A stretch of DNA of 64,000 nt from Bacteroidia bacterium (GTDB lineage: Bacteria; Bacteroidota; Bacteroidia; Flavobacteriales; Flavobacteriaceae). The notes beneath the pieces were generated by a model, which did no database searches, was not told where the DNA came from, and saw nothing but the letters and a program-made list of their open reading frames with translations. Below are positions 34,901-42,951 of this stretch, piece after piece (the stretch's first letter is position 1; every line of letters starts with the position of its first letter). The stretch covers positions 329,204 through 393,203 of the forward strand of contig JAUICK010000002.1 in the NCBI GenBank assembly GCA_030427865.1. The letters run 5' to 3'. A program made the translations under genes and the position numbers.

Positions 34901-36502
34901 ATGTTCGCTTAATATTTCAATTTGATTAGTACCCAAAATACTATTGCCGTTAATATCTTCGCCTTGGAATATCAAATCTGTTTCATTTATTGTACCCGTG
35001 TAAAACATAGATAAACCCCAACTTTTTCCATCAGGCGAGCCAACCATGTTTGTAAAACCAGTGGATGGGTCGTCAACTTTTACCCTAACAAATAGCATTG
35101 GCTCACTTGCAGTTACAACTAAATCAAATTGGTCACCTGGATTAATTTGATATTGAGCTTCAACACCAGTTAACTCTAACCCATTACTTTGAGAATTTAA
35201 TTCCCAACCCTTGTTATAAACTTCTTGTGCACTAAAAGTAACCTCAACATTTTTGATATGTGGATTAAAATTATCAATAATTATAGGAGTTTCTTCTGAA
35301 AAATGTTCTTGGTCTTGCACATCTGTTAAGACTGCTCTTAAATAATAATTTCCGTCAGGATATCTTGCTAGACTACTTAATTGAGCGTCTTGTCCGTTGT
35401 TTGTTACTCTTGGGATGAACTGTGTAAAATAGTAATCATCATAGCTATCTGAACCGTATGCTTTTGGTTCAACCCCTGTATTAGTCCAATTACCAAGATT
35501 TGAACTTCCTGTTCCGCCAACATTACTAGGTATTGGAGTACCTCCATTACCACCAAACGATATTTCTGCCCAATTATTAATACCCTGTATTATTGAAAAG
35601 TTACCATCACTTGGTTTTAATTCCAATTCAATTAATTCTGGGTCAAAAACACAATATTGATATCTCTGCTGACTATAGCTGTTTACTATAGTGCCAGGAT
35701 TTGAAAATGTAACCCTTGCTTTAATTGGATAACTACTATTTCCTCTGACATTAGAAAAAGCAGAACCGTTTTCACTCTCTAAATTTATGCTGTAACCTCC
35801 GTTAAAAAAAGGATTATTTTGATAATTAAACTCTGCTAATATATTATCAGAATTTATATCACTCCATAAACTACCGTTTGTAGGTGCAAAGCTTTGTATT
35901 TTTTGAATATGTAAGTGTGTATGATAACTAACTTCTTGACCACTACTGTTCATATAAGACCCCGAATTACCTATTGGTGCTATGATATCATCTGGTATTA
36001 CTGAGTTTGTAGTTGTATAAACATTCCCCAGAAAGTTAAAATTATCTCCATCAATTTCAGCAAAAGCTTTTCCATAAGGTGTGATGATTGCATACTTCGG
36101 GTCTGTCGAACTATTATAATTAATAAAATAAAAGCCATTTACACCGAATGTTGAGTCATTTATATTATTAGGACAATCACCTGAATTACCAAAGAAAATA
36201 TGCCTGTAACCAATACCATTTGAAAAGATTATACTTTTTAAGCCAGTTGAACCACACTCAATTTTTTCAACATTACTAGTGAAATCTACAACAAATGGAA
36301 TTCCATAGCTATTGTCATTTACATCAAGTCCCCCATGGAAATTATGATTACTTGCTCTTGGGCCATAGTCAGATGTAATATCTTGAAATCGAAAATATTT
36401 GTACTGTGATTCCGAATAATAGCGTTGACTTATTTCATTTGCTGATTGCCCTAAAACAAAAAGCTGTAAGAAAAAAAAGCCTAATGTTATTAGCTTTTTC
36501 AT
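31979..36502 (-). CDS. T9SS-secreted giant with M23 peptidase-like and CARDB-like domains
   Basis: A 1507-aa protein with a signal peptide (LITLGFFFLQLFVLGQS). Residues about 40-200 have an M23/LytM layout: DYGPR and FHGGLDV give the HxxxD metal motif, and SYHTHLHIQ gives the HxH motif. Both catalytic motifs are complete, so cleavage of peptidoglycan or another glycine-rich peptide is plausible. Next come Ig-like regions, a PKD-like cysteine segment, and at least five CARDB-type repeats ending in phrases such as YYIISYAD, YYILFVADMNNEV and YYVLFVADTENI. The last 75 residues are a T9SS type A sorting domain (KVYPNPVEDILTV, GIYFFKI). It overlaps the upstream gene by 4 bp (ATGA). Confidence 0.85.
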   Translation of the reverse strand: MKKLITLGFFFLQLFVLGQSANEISQRYYSESQYKYFRFQDITSDYGPRASNHNFHGGLDVNDNSYGIPFVVDFTSNVEKIECGSTGLKSIIFSNGIGYRHIFFGNSGDCPNNINDSTFGVNGFYFINYNSSTDPKYAIITPYGKAFAEIDGDNFNFLGNVYTTTNSVIPDDIIAPIGNSGSYMNSSGQEVSYHTHLHIQKIQSFAPTNGSLWSDINSDNILAEFNYQNNPFFNGGYSINLESENGSAFSNVRGNSSYPIKARVTFSNPGTIVNSYSQQRYQYCVFDPELIELELKPSDGNFSIIQGINNWAEISFGGNGGTPIPSNVGGTGSSNLGNWTNTGVEPKAYGSDSYDDYYFTQFIPRVTNNGQDAQLSSLARYPDGNYYLRAVLTDVQDQEHFSEETPIIIDNFNPHIKNVEVTFSAQEVYNKGWELNSQSNGLELTGVEAQYQINPGDQFDLVVTASEPMLFVRVKVDDPSTGFTNMVGSPDGKSWGLSMFYTGTINETDLIFQGEDINGNSILGTNQIEILSEHPISNSSGRQASSNNTLMEDRSHKLNSSGCSVTANAGSNVTIQNGDSTTLQGSGGSSCSWSPTTGLSNPNSCSTSASPTQTTTYTLTVTENGCTDTDTVTVTVDGSSGGNPPANDDCSDAITLTSSTSCNYTTGTVADATGSFGANNCLGCSCTSPDDYDVYYKFTAVETSHTVTVSNYASNFDAVIELRTACSSGSSNYISCYDPSGAPTSVSETWNNLTIGQTYYIRVFEWNYQGTPPNSDTFDICVTHQSNNTDGIDLVSDITSVSNDNPDAGSQITINYTVTNNGDVTMVANTTSALYLSFNQGYDSSDILIDGSVQAITTNLTPSQSISLSPTVTIPSVSDGQYYIISYADSIDLISESNETNNTDAYAIQIGDVVQNGPDLDVTRVRTVPDTGLVAGQEVEIEIRIENEGNEDSNSFDVLVYLDIDGDNEYDSNEFMGEFTFNSLDAGENDTMFVDFDLPVNISSSGVYELFAVADSNNDINETDEGNNDKDDNITIGYVYDGVNDDVRVINETIDITNVNAGSDVFVTSNHIYLGSQSDSNVPTLDLGYYLSTDCALSSDDVFLDDDSSGIGNDDPIKFEDQILTIPPATPTGTYYILFVADMNNEVNEGALENNNVVCIEISVTNSNGANGDVYITDEVCNPTDVIIGSEIEPFINVHYTGTLTNADLPSVAVYYYLSNDCTLSTDDILVSDDSISLGSDLPVNDASDAIELPNNLSPGIYYIIFQADAENVVFETDENNNTACAQFNLLPADSNYQDVTFNSPYVAVTEATFGDQVYASIHQNYTGYQADADIASIRMEYYLSTDCTLSADDYYFTTDVSSLGYDDPSQFEFATLTIPTTISSGDYYVLFVADTENIIAENNEGNNTACVPITISETLGIDDNELTNKIKVYPNPVEDILTVNLGETYSDISVDIFNVIGQRINTFSFKQKQILTIDTNTLSNGIYFFKIKIDDDKSKEFKIIKE

Positions 36503-37368
36503 TTGTTAATTTTTTTTGTAGATATAACATTTTGACTGTCATTATCTAGTATATTTATTGTTCCATTATTTATCTTTATCGTGACTTTATTTAAATCAAC
36601 TTTTTCAGTCCAAATAATTTTCTTTTGCTTTAAATCAATCAGCTTAATGTTTTCTATATGTTTATTGTCAATAACTAATAACAAATAATCTTTAGTTGGA
36701 AAAATTCCATAAACATTTTCAGAATATTTAAAGCTTTCCAGATCTTTAAAATCACTAATTAAATTTATTTTTGTACTTAAATCCAACAGAGCAGGTTTAT
36801 ATTCATTGTAATCATCATTCAAATCAGCTTTCGTAAGCTGAATTCCATATAAATGTTTTAAGTCATCAGAAATTGATTTTGCAATGAACCTAGTTTTACT
36901 TAATTCTATAGTTGAGACTTCAAGCCCATGTAAGTTTAAAATTTTTATTGTTGTTAAAAAATCAAAATCATCCACCTTTTTTTCAGTTGCATGGTAACTT
37001 ATGAGAATATAATTGGGTCTATAATCAAATTTATTTGGGGTATTAATATTTGTGATGCTTTTTAAAACATTATACTTAGAGTCACTTTCATAAGGATTAT
37101 TCTTTTTCAAATTATAAACACTAATAAGCTCGTCATTTTCATAAAACATTATCTCGTTTTTTTGAAAATCATATTCCTGTTTATTCGTGATTTCATGGTC
37201 TTTAATTGATGATTCATTGATTTCTGAATTAATATCACTATTTTCAATAATCGTTTCTTTTTTATTATCAATTTTATTTTGACTATGTGTAAATTTCTGC
37301 ACACCAAAATACCCACCAACAATCAGCAGTATTAGTATTCCAACAATTAAAAAATAGTTTTTCTTCAT
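36499..37368 (-). CDS. Membrane-anchored hypothetical protein, first gene of the M23 operon
   Basis: A 289-aa protein with a single N-terminal transmembrane segment (YFLIVGILILLIVGGYFGV) and a lysine/asparagine-rich exported part. Repeated short beta-type stretches (ENDELISVYNLKK, KIILNLHG-like, KYSENVYGIFPTKDYLLLVID) suggest a small beta-propeller-like domain, but I cannot name it. Its TGA overlaps the ATG of the secreted M23 protein, so the two are translated together and may work together at the envelope. Upstream lies a 155-nt region with direct and inverted repeats. Confidence 0.6.
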   Translation of the reverse strand: MKKNYFLIVGILILLIVGGYFGVQKFTHSQNKIDNKKETIIENSDINSEINESSIKDHEITNKQEYDFQKNEIMFYENDELISVYNLKKNNPYESDSKYNVLKSITNINTPNKFDYRPNYILISYHATEKKVDDFDFLTTIKILNLHGLEVSTIELSKTRFIAKSISDDLKHLYGIQLTKADLNDDYNEYKPALLDLSTKINLISDFKDLESFKYSENVYGIFPTKDYLLLVIDNKHIENIKLIDLKQKKIIWTEKVDLNKVTIKINNGTINILDNDSQNVISTKKINK

Positions 37369-37434
37369 AATATTTATAATACGTTAGTGTATTAAAATAG
37401 CAACTAAAATATTGAGCTATTTTATGAAAGCATA

Positions 37435-37494
37435 ATAAGAATGAAAATCCGTCTCTTTTTGATGAAAATCCATAAACTTAGTTGTCATTCTTAT
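37435..37494. promoter_or_regulatory. Repeat-rich upstream region of the M23/lipoprotein operon
   Basis: ATGAAAATCC occurs at 37441-37450 and again at 37462-37471, a 21-bp period (two helical turns). A perfect 10-bp inverted repeat, ATAAGAATGA (37435-37444) and TCATTCTTAT (37485-37494), encloses them. This is the gap between the 183-aa gene (upstream) and the 289-aa gene. Direct repeats in phase on one DNA face are typical of response-regulator operators. The inverted repeat could alternatively form a long hairpin that ends the upstream transcript. Confidence 0.5.
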
Positions 37495-37523
37495 CGCCAA
37501 ATATGAATTTTAGTCATTCCTTT

Positions 37524-38075
37524 TTATTCTACTACTGTAAAAAAATTACCATCGTAGGTTTCTTCAGCACCAACAAAAAAAGCATATTCACCAGCAGGTA
37601 AATTTGATACTTTTATTAAATACGAACTCTCTCCGTATTTTGTAGCCTTAAATTTTATCAAATCGAGTACTCCTGTATCCGTTTGCCCTGAAACGTTACT
37701 TGAACTAGAAACTAAATACTCTCGGTGTTTTTTACGTTGTTTAAACTCTAATAATTGGATAATCTTTGTCGGTAATACTTTATTTGAGCCATGATTATAA
37801 ATAAAATAAAGTGTATCACTTTGCTTTATTTGTGTTGTAGAGGTTTTGCCTTTGGCAATGACCCTTGCTTTGACTTTACCAACTCCTGTGACCATGCGCC
37901 CAACAGACTGCCCTGATTTAACCGAGGTGGTTACCATTTCTAATTCTTGGTGCTCATTGTCTGCTGTTACCGCAACGATTTCTCCTTCAAAATCAGGTTC
38001 TGGCGCTGTAATTGTTTGCGAAAAACAGATTGTGGAAAATAAAAATAACGTAATAGAAAGTAGTTTAAGATTCAT
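37524..38075 (-). CDS. Exported hypothetical protein
   Basis: A 183-aa protein with a clear signal peptide (LLSITLFLFSTICFSQ) and no lipobox cysteine at the cleavage point, so probably periplasmic or secreted. The mature part is beta-rich: DFEGEIVAVTADNEHQELE, KARVIAKGKTSTTQIKQSD and a C-terminal LPAGEYAFFVGAEETYDG. The ending resembles the closing strand of beta-sandwich domains seen in flavobacterial surface proteins. No family is recognised. It lies between a terminator on its upstream side and the repeat-rich region on its downstream side, so it appears to be a single-gene unit. Confidence 0.6.
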   Translation of the reverse strand: MNLKLLSITLFLFSTICFSQTITAPEPDFEGEIVAVTADNEHQELEMVTTSVKSGQSVGRMVTGVGKVKARVIAKGKTSTTQIKQSDTLYFIYNHGSNKVLPTKIIQLLEFKQRKKHREYLVSSSSNVSGQTDTGVLDLIKFKATKYGESSYLIKVSNLPAGEYAFFVGAEETYDGNFFTVVE

Positions 38076-38111
38076 GTGTTTTTGTTTTTAACAAACATCT
38101 TAAATCTTTAA

Positions 38112-38139
38112 CAAAAAAAATACACCGCTTAGCGGTGCA
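38112..38139 (-). terminator. Rho-independent terminator after the TPR-HTH regulator
   Basis: CACCGC (38123-38128) and GCGGTG (38132-38137) form a tight GC-rich stem. On the minus strand it is followed by TAT and a run of eight T. It begins about 10 nt after the stop of the gene at 38148. Confidence 0.85.
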
Positions 38140-38147
38140 TTTTAATC

Positions 38148-39968
38148 TTATTTATGGAATTTCTTCCACTCTTCTTTGTATATCCGTAACATTTCCTCTT
38201 TACCCAAGCTTATTTTAGAATCAATTCCTTTTTTCAATTTAATTTTACTTCTTAATCTTTTACCCTTAGATTCAATAGTACTTTTCGCTACCGAATATTT
38301 TGAAGACATCTGTTCCTCAGTTAACCCTTTGGACTGGTCAATCCAATATTCTAAATCGCCTTTAGTGAGGTTGTAGTTTGTTTTTAATACATCATTATGA
38401 AAACTATTTTCCTTTTCCGAGAGTTGTAAAGAAATAAATTCTTGTTTTTCGGCAACTGTCTTTTCTAAGTTATTAATCGTCGTATCTTGATTAGCTATTA
38501 AATCACGATAATCGGCCTTTTCTTGTTTTAGCTCGTCTAGTTCTTTCTGATATTTATATTCTGTTTCTTTTGTTTTCTTTCGTCTGTAGTAAACGAATAT
38601 GACTAGTACCGTTACGATAATTAAACTCAGAAATAATGAAAAGAACAATCTTGTATTTTGTGCATCTTTTTCAGCATTATCTGCCCTAAGATTTGCAATC
38701 TCCTTTTCATTTTCTTCATTTCTATAACGTGTTTCTAACTCAGCAAACTTTGATTCTCGAACCTCTTTTTCTATAGAATCATTTAATACTTTAAACTTTT
38801 TGTGAAATTTAAGACTCTTCTTGTATTTATTTTGTCCTTCATAAACTTCTGATAAATTAGAATATAACGAAGCCTTACCCTGATTATCAAAAATTAAAGA
38901 ATTAAGAGTGTCTTTTGCTATATCGGTTAGAATTTGTTCTGCTTCAGAATACCGTGAAAGATTTATGTAGGCATTTGCTAAGGTGTTTTTTGCGCCACGT
39001 ATGGCTTGTTTATGATTAATTTCTTCCGCAATCTTTAACGCTAAATTCCCATATTTAACAACGCTGTCTGGAATATTCATTCTTTGATATACAACAGCTG
39101 TATTGTTCAGTACATCAAATTCGTATAATTTATTACCTTGTTTTTTATAGAAGTCTAGAGCCACTTTATTATGATATAAGGCTTTATCATATTTTCCCCA
39201 ACGCGAATAATTTATTCCTAAGCCATGGTGATTCATATTTATAAATGTGTGAAGTGAAACACTATCTGAGAAGGTTAGTGATTTTAAAAAATATTCTTCA
39301 GCCTTTTTATAGTTTTTCAAGCCCATGTATTTGTATCCTAGGATGTATAATCCATAACTCTTTTGGTCGTTAGAATTTGTTTTCTCTGCAATCTCAACGC
39401 CCTTTAGTACAGCTTCGATACTCTCATCAGTTCTGCCTAGCTTATCATATGATGATGACGAATTTGAATATATCCTTGCGAGTGAAACTAAGCACGATTC
39501 ATCTTTATTTTTATTATACTTGCTTATCCCAAGGTTATAAGTTTCAATTGCTTTCTCATATAACTGAAAATGATGATATACTCTCCCTAGTTGATTAATA
39601 TCTATTAAGTATAGATTTAAATTCTGGTTTTTTTCACTAATTGAAAGTGCTTGTTTAGCATAAGAGATGGCTTTTACAGAGTCCATCTCTTTCATAAAAA
39701 CTTCTGAGCTATATTTATATGCTCTTGATTCTAACTCATCGTTTCCCAATTCATTTGCAATTTCTGACATCTCGATAAAGTAAGGCAGTGCATTTTTTAA
39801 GGAAGACTTGCTGATGAGAATTTTATTTAAATTTTCTAATGTAGATAATTTTAATTCTTGCGAAGATGTTGAACTTAAAACACCTTTTAAGCTATCAATC
39901 TTACTTTCTTGACTCTGAGCATATAGGAAAATAAATAAAGAAAAACAGATGAGTATAATGTGCCGCAT
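38148..39968 (-). CDS. Membrane-bound TPR regulator with C-terminal LuxR-like HTH
   Basis: A 606-aa protein built as a sensor-regulator common in Bacteroidota. It has a signal peptide (ILICFSLFIFLYAQS), then at least six TPR units over about residues 60-400 (for example YEKAIETYNLGISKY, YKKAEEYFLKSL). A transmembrane segment (LFFSLFLSLIIVTVLVIFVYY) near residue 450 is followed by a coiled coil. The cytoplasmic C-terminus, LTEEQMSSKYSVAKSTIESKGKRL, is a LuxR/GerE-type helix-turn-helix. It probably senses a periplasmic signal or partner through the TPR region and controls transcription, perhaps of the neighbouring exported genes. Its targets are unknown. It is divergent from the serine recombinase. 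Confidence 0.8.
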   Translation of the reverse strand: MRHIILICFSLFIFLYAQSQESKIDSLKGVLSSTSSQELKLSTLENLNKILISKSSLKNALPYFIEMSEIANELGNDELESRAYKYSSEVFMKEMDSVKAISYAKQALSISEKNQNLNLYLIDINQLGRVYHHFQLYEKAIETYNLGISKYNKNKDESCLVSLARIYSNSSSSYDKLGRTDESIEAVLKGVEIAEKTNSNDQKSYGLYILGYKYMGLKNYKKAEEYFLKSLTFSDSVSLHTFINMNHHGLGINYSRWGKYDKALYHNKVALDFYKKQGNKLYEFDVLNNTAVVYQRMNIPDSVVKYGNLALKIAEEINHKQAIRGAKNTLANAYINLSRYSEAEQILTDIAKDTLNSLIFDNQGKASLYSNLSEVYEGQNKYKKSLKFHKKFKVLNDSIEKEVRESKFAELETRYRNEENEKEIANLRADNAEKDAQNTRLFFSLFLSLIIVTVLVIFVYYRRKKTKETEYKYQKELDELKQEKADYRDLIANQDTTINNLEKTVAEKQEFISLQLSEKENSFHNDVLKTNYNLTKGDLEYWIDQSKGLTEEQMSSKYSVAKSTIESKGKRLRSKIKLKKGIDSKISLGKEEMLRIYKEEWKKFHK

Positions 39969-39998
39969 AATATAGTTTAGGGTTAATGGCTAAATATA

Positions 39999-40018
39999 AA
40001 TGTTAAAATTTTAGCATT
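39999..40018. promoter_or_regulatory. 20-bp near-perfect palindrome between divergent genes
   Basis: AATGTTAAAATTTTAGCATT is a dyad with a single mismatched pair. It lies 31 nt upstream of the TPR-HTH regulator start and 145 nt upstream of the serine recombinase start. The spacing suits an operator for the regulator's own promoter. An accidental AT-rich palindrome cannot be excluded. Confidence 0.45.
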
Positions 40019-40162
40019 CAATACATTTGCAATATTTACAGAAAAAAATATCTACATCATTGTTTTAATATAAATTTTACAGTGAATTATTGATTCCAGC
40101 ATTTCCTTGCATTCACGAAACAGTTGTTTTAGCTTAGCGTTTATCCAAAAAACAGAGAATAC

Positions 40163-41641
40163 ATGAAAAAGCGAGTTGGCGTGTGGATACGAGTTTCCAC
40201 CAAGAATCAACAACAATCCGACAGCCCAGAACATCATCTACAAAAAGCAAAGATGTACGCTGAGTTGAAAGACTGGGAAATTGTAGAGGAATACCACTTA
40301 GAAGCTGTCAGTGGCAAAAGTGTTATCGAACACCACGAAGCCCAACGTATGATGCGAGATATCCAAAGTGGTCATGTAGAAGGCTTAATCTTCTCGAAGA
40401 TTGCACGGTTTGCTCGTAATGTAAAAGAACTCTTGGAATTCTCAGAGCACTTTCAGAAGTATAAGGCAGACATGATATCCCTAAGTGAGTCGATTGATAC
40501 GAGTACGCCTTCAGGTCGCTTCTTTTTTACCATGATTTCAGCTATGGGTCAATGGGAACGTGAGAACATTGTAGAGCGTATTAAATCATCGGTCGAAGTG
40601 AGAGCCAAAATGGGAAAGGTTATGGGTGGTATTCCTTTTGGGTATAAGAAGGTTGGGAAAGATGATATGGCATTAGATGAACACGAAGCACCAATTCGTA
40701 AGATGATGTTTGATTTATTCTTGGAACATAAACGTCATGCCACCGTAGCAAACATACTTAACGAGAAAGGATATCGCACCAAACGGAAAAGTAAGTTCAC
40801 AGGTACTACCGTAAAACGACTATTACAAGACCCAACTGCCAAAGGCATCAGACGTTCACACTGCACCAAAATAGATGAGAATGGTAGAACGGTGATGCGT
40901 GATAAATCAGAATGGTTTATCCATGAAGCACCACGAATTGTATCAGATGAAGTATGGGACGAAGTAAACGATATCATCCGTAAACAAGAAAAAGAAAAAG
41001 TACAACCGCTTAATAAGAAATTAAATCTCTTTACTAGCTATCTCTATTGTGCTAATTGTGATGAAAAAATGTATGTCCCTTCATCCAATCCAAAATATAC
41101 CTGTAAAAGCTGTAAGCAAAAAATACATGTAGATGATATCGAAGCTATTTTTAAAGAACAATTAACTGAGTTCATTATTTCAGAAGAAGAAGTGAATCGT
41201 TACTTCGATGGTACGCATGCGGTCATCAGAGAAAAAGAACAAGAGATTGAAAATGTGAATTCAGAAATACAAAAACTTGAAACCAAGATTGAAAAGCTTT
41301 TTGAACTTCATGAACAAGGACAAATAGATACCAATAGGTTCAAAGATTTCTATGATAAACCAAATAACCAAGTACAACAATTAAAGCTTAGAATCCCACG
41401 AATTGAAGGTGAGATATATGCCTTGAAAGACCAATTCAAATCAAGCGGATATATTATTGAAGAAGCTCGTTCGTTATATGAAAACTGGGACAAACTTACG
41501 AAACAACAGAAACGTAACATCATAGAAATCATAACCGAAAAAATAGTAGTATCAGAACAGGAAGTGAACATCACGCTTAACTACATTCTTCCAAAGACAC
41601 CGTCTTTGAAAACGACTGCAAATGGTACTCATGGACTATAA
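40163..41641 (+). CDS. Large serine recombinase (site-specific integrase)
   Basis: A 492-aa recombinase. The N-terminal resolvase catalytic domain has the nucleophile S12 in WIRVSTKNQ, RFARNVKELL and SGRFFFTMISAMGQWERE. A recombinase domain follows (KVMGGIPFGYKKV, KGYRTKRKSKFTGTTVKRLLQDP). A zinc ribbon, CANCDEKM and CKSCKQKI, lies at about residues 297-320, and then a long coiled coil. This is the architecture of phage and ICE serine integrases, which recombine attP with attB without host factors. It is the only plus-strand gene between 6 and 61 kb. It sits at the junction between accessory cargo and a block of catabolic genes, so it is probably the integrase of the island to its left. Confidence 0.93.
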   Translation: MKKRVGVWIRVSTKNQQQSDSPEHHLQKAKMYAELKDWEIVEEYHLEAVSGKSVIEHHEAQRMMRDIQSGHVEGLIFSKIARFARNVKELLEFSEHFQKYKADMISLSESIDTSTPSGRFFFTMISAMGQWERENIVERIKSSVEVRAKMGKVMGGIPFGYKKVGKDDMALDEHEAPIRKMMFDLFLEHKRHATVANILNEKGYRTKRKSKFTGTTVKRLLQDPTAKGIRRSHCTKIDENGRTVMRDKSEWFIHEAPRIVSDEVWDEVNDIIRKQEKEKVQPLNKKLNLFTSYLYCANCDEKMYVPSSNPKYTCKSCKQKIHVDDIEAIFKEQLTEFIISEEEVNRYFDGTHAVIREKEQEIENVNSEIQKLETKIEKLFELHEQGQIDTNRFKDFYDKPNNQVQQLKLRIPRIEGEIYALKDQFKSSGYIIEEARSLYENWDKLTKQQKRNIIEIITEKIVVSEQEVNITLNYILPKTPSLKTTANGTHGL

Positions 41642-41690
41642 GCAATAGCAGTTTAGGTGCTAACTTAAACCACTATTGCTTTTATTTTAG
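41642..41690 (+). terminator. Terminator of the serine recombinase gene
   Basis: GCAATAG (41642-41648) pairs with CTATTGC (41673-41679), and an inner GTTTA/TAAAC pairing extends the stem with a small internal bulge. TTTTATTTTAG follows. It begins at the stop codon of the recombinase. Confidence 0.75.
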
Positions 41691-41760
41691 TACATTGTTT
41701 GCCGAAAAGTAGTTGCGTAAAACCTGCTACTGCTCATACACGAGACCGTTCGAGGCAATA

Positions 41761-42921
41761 CTACTTTAGATTTTGTAAAATAAAATCAACCGTTTTGTTG
41801 GTGTTTTTATTTTCTGCATAAGAATCTGTGATATGTTTTGCATTAATAGCATGTTTATTATCTATCATGTATTGAATATCATTTACAAATTCTAAAGACA
41901 CTTTTCCTGTAAGTAATAAACTTAAATCTTTACCATTTAGATGGTAATCATAAATCTTTTTTAACCCAGTTAAATAGAGGTAATCTTTGGTAAAGCCTCC
42001 TCCTCTGTGTGCTCGAACTGCAATATAAAAAGCTTCTTCTCTATCTAAATCATACCCATTGTGTAGCATTCTAAATGTTCTTGAAAACGAGTATCCTTTA
42101 GCTAAACTATCTACTGCTAAAACCCTGTATGCCAATTCTTTTAAACGTTTTATGGTTAAGTTACCAGACATGTATTCGCTAAAAACTGCTAAACCTTCTT
42201 GTGTTTCTTCGTTGTTTGGAAAACCGTGAGAAAATATTTTTAAAGGGTGTAACATTCCGTTCATGGTGGTTACCATATGTACTCCAATTTCATGATTGGT
42301 TAATATGTTAATTTGGTTCTCTGAAAACAAATGATTTTCATTTAACACCAATGCCTGTATACTATTAGAAACCATAGCAATAGCACCCATTGCAGAAGAG
42401 TTTTTTATACTGTAACTAAAATCATACTTTTTAGAATATTCTCTAAAAAAATGATGTGATTCTGTAGCTGTGTATTTGGGTTTAAATATTTCTGAGTTGG
42501 CATCTTCGCTCTCAAAATGTAATATAAATTTTGCATTTTCTACATCTTGTTCTGTTGGTGTGCCAAAAGAGCGCAAACTGTTGTAATAAAAACGTTTACC
42601 CTTACCAATGGTTTCTATACATTGTATTAATCCTGAATAAAAATAGATAATATCTTCATAAAAATCGCGTAAACGCTCATCTTCTATATCATCTATTTTT
42701 AATGCAAAAAACTCTTTGTGCAAAGAAAATTTATCGAAATCTCTTTTTGGATAGGTAAATTTTGGGTCGGTTAAGTATTTTGAATTAAAAAACTTTTCTT
42801 TTTCTGATTCAATATTATTAGGATTAACATAATTGAGCATTTCTATTTTTTTAACTAGTGCATCAATTTTATGATCAATCTCAAATAATTTTTGGTGTTT
42901 TACAGAAACGGCATCCTTCAT
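41761..42921 (-). CDS. DUF1704 QEGLA-motif metallopeptidase-like protein
   Basis: A 386-aa protein of the DUF1704 family, annotated in databases as flavohemoglobin expression-modulating QEGLA protein. The diagnostic TQEGLAVFSEYM is present at about residue 245. A gluzincin-type HExxxH motif occurs in LTNHEIGVHMV at about residue 209. The family is related to the eukaryotic tubulin tyrosine carboxypeptidases (MATCAP), so a carboxypeptidase acting on a C-terminal residue is plausible. It is the last gene of a minus-strand run with N-formylglutamate amidohydrolase and a GshB-like ATP-grasp. The start is 30 nt after the preceding stop. The gene ends about 120 nt from the serine recombinase stop, so its 3' end may border an island junction. 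Confidence 0.82.
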   Translation of the reverse strand: MKDAVSVKHQKLFEIDHKIDALVKKIEMLNYVNPNNIESEKEKFFNSKYLTDPKFTYPKRDFDKFSLHKEFFALKIDDIEDERLRDFYEDIIYFYSGLIQCIETIGKGKRFYYNSLRSFGTPTEQDVENAKFILHFESEDANSEIFKPKYTATESHHFFREYSKKYDFSYSIKNSSAMGAIAMVSNSIQALVLNENHLFSENQINILTNHEIGVHMVTTMNGMLHPLKIFSHGFPNNEETQEGLAVFSEYMSGNLTIKRLKELAYRVLAVDSLAKGYSFSRTFRMLHNGYDLDREEAFYIAVRAHRGGGFTKDYLYLTGLKKIYDYHLNGKDLSLLLTGKVSLEFVNDIQYMIDNKHAINAKHITDSYAENKNTNKTVDFILQNLK

Positions 42922-42951
42922 AATACATCAATCTAAAAGCGAGTTGCAAAA

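Noticed and set aside
41761..42921. Role in flavohemoglobin expression
   Set aside because: This is only the inherited database name of DUF1704. No flavohemoglobin gene is in the window, and the motifs point to a metallopeptidase fold.
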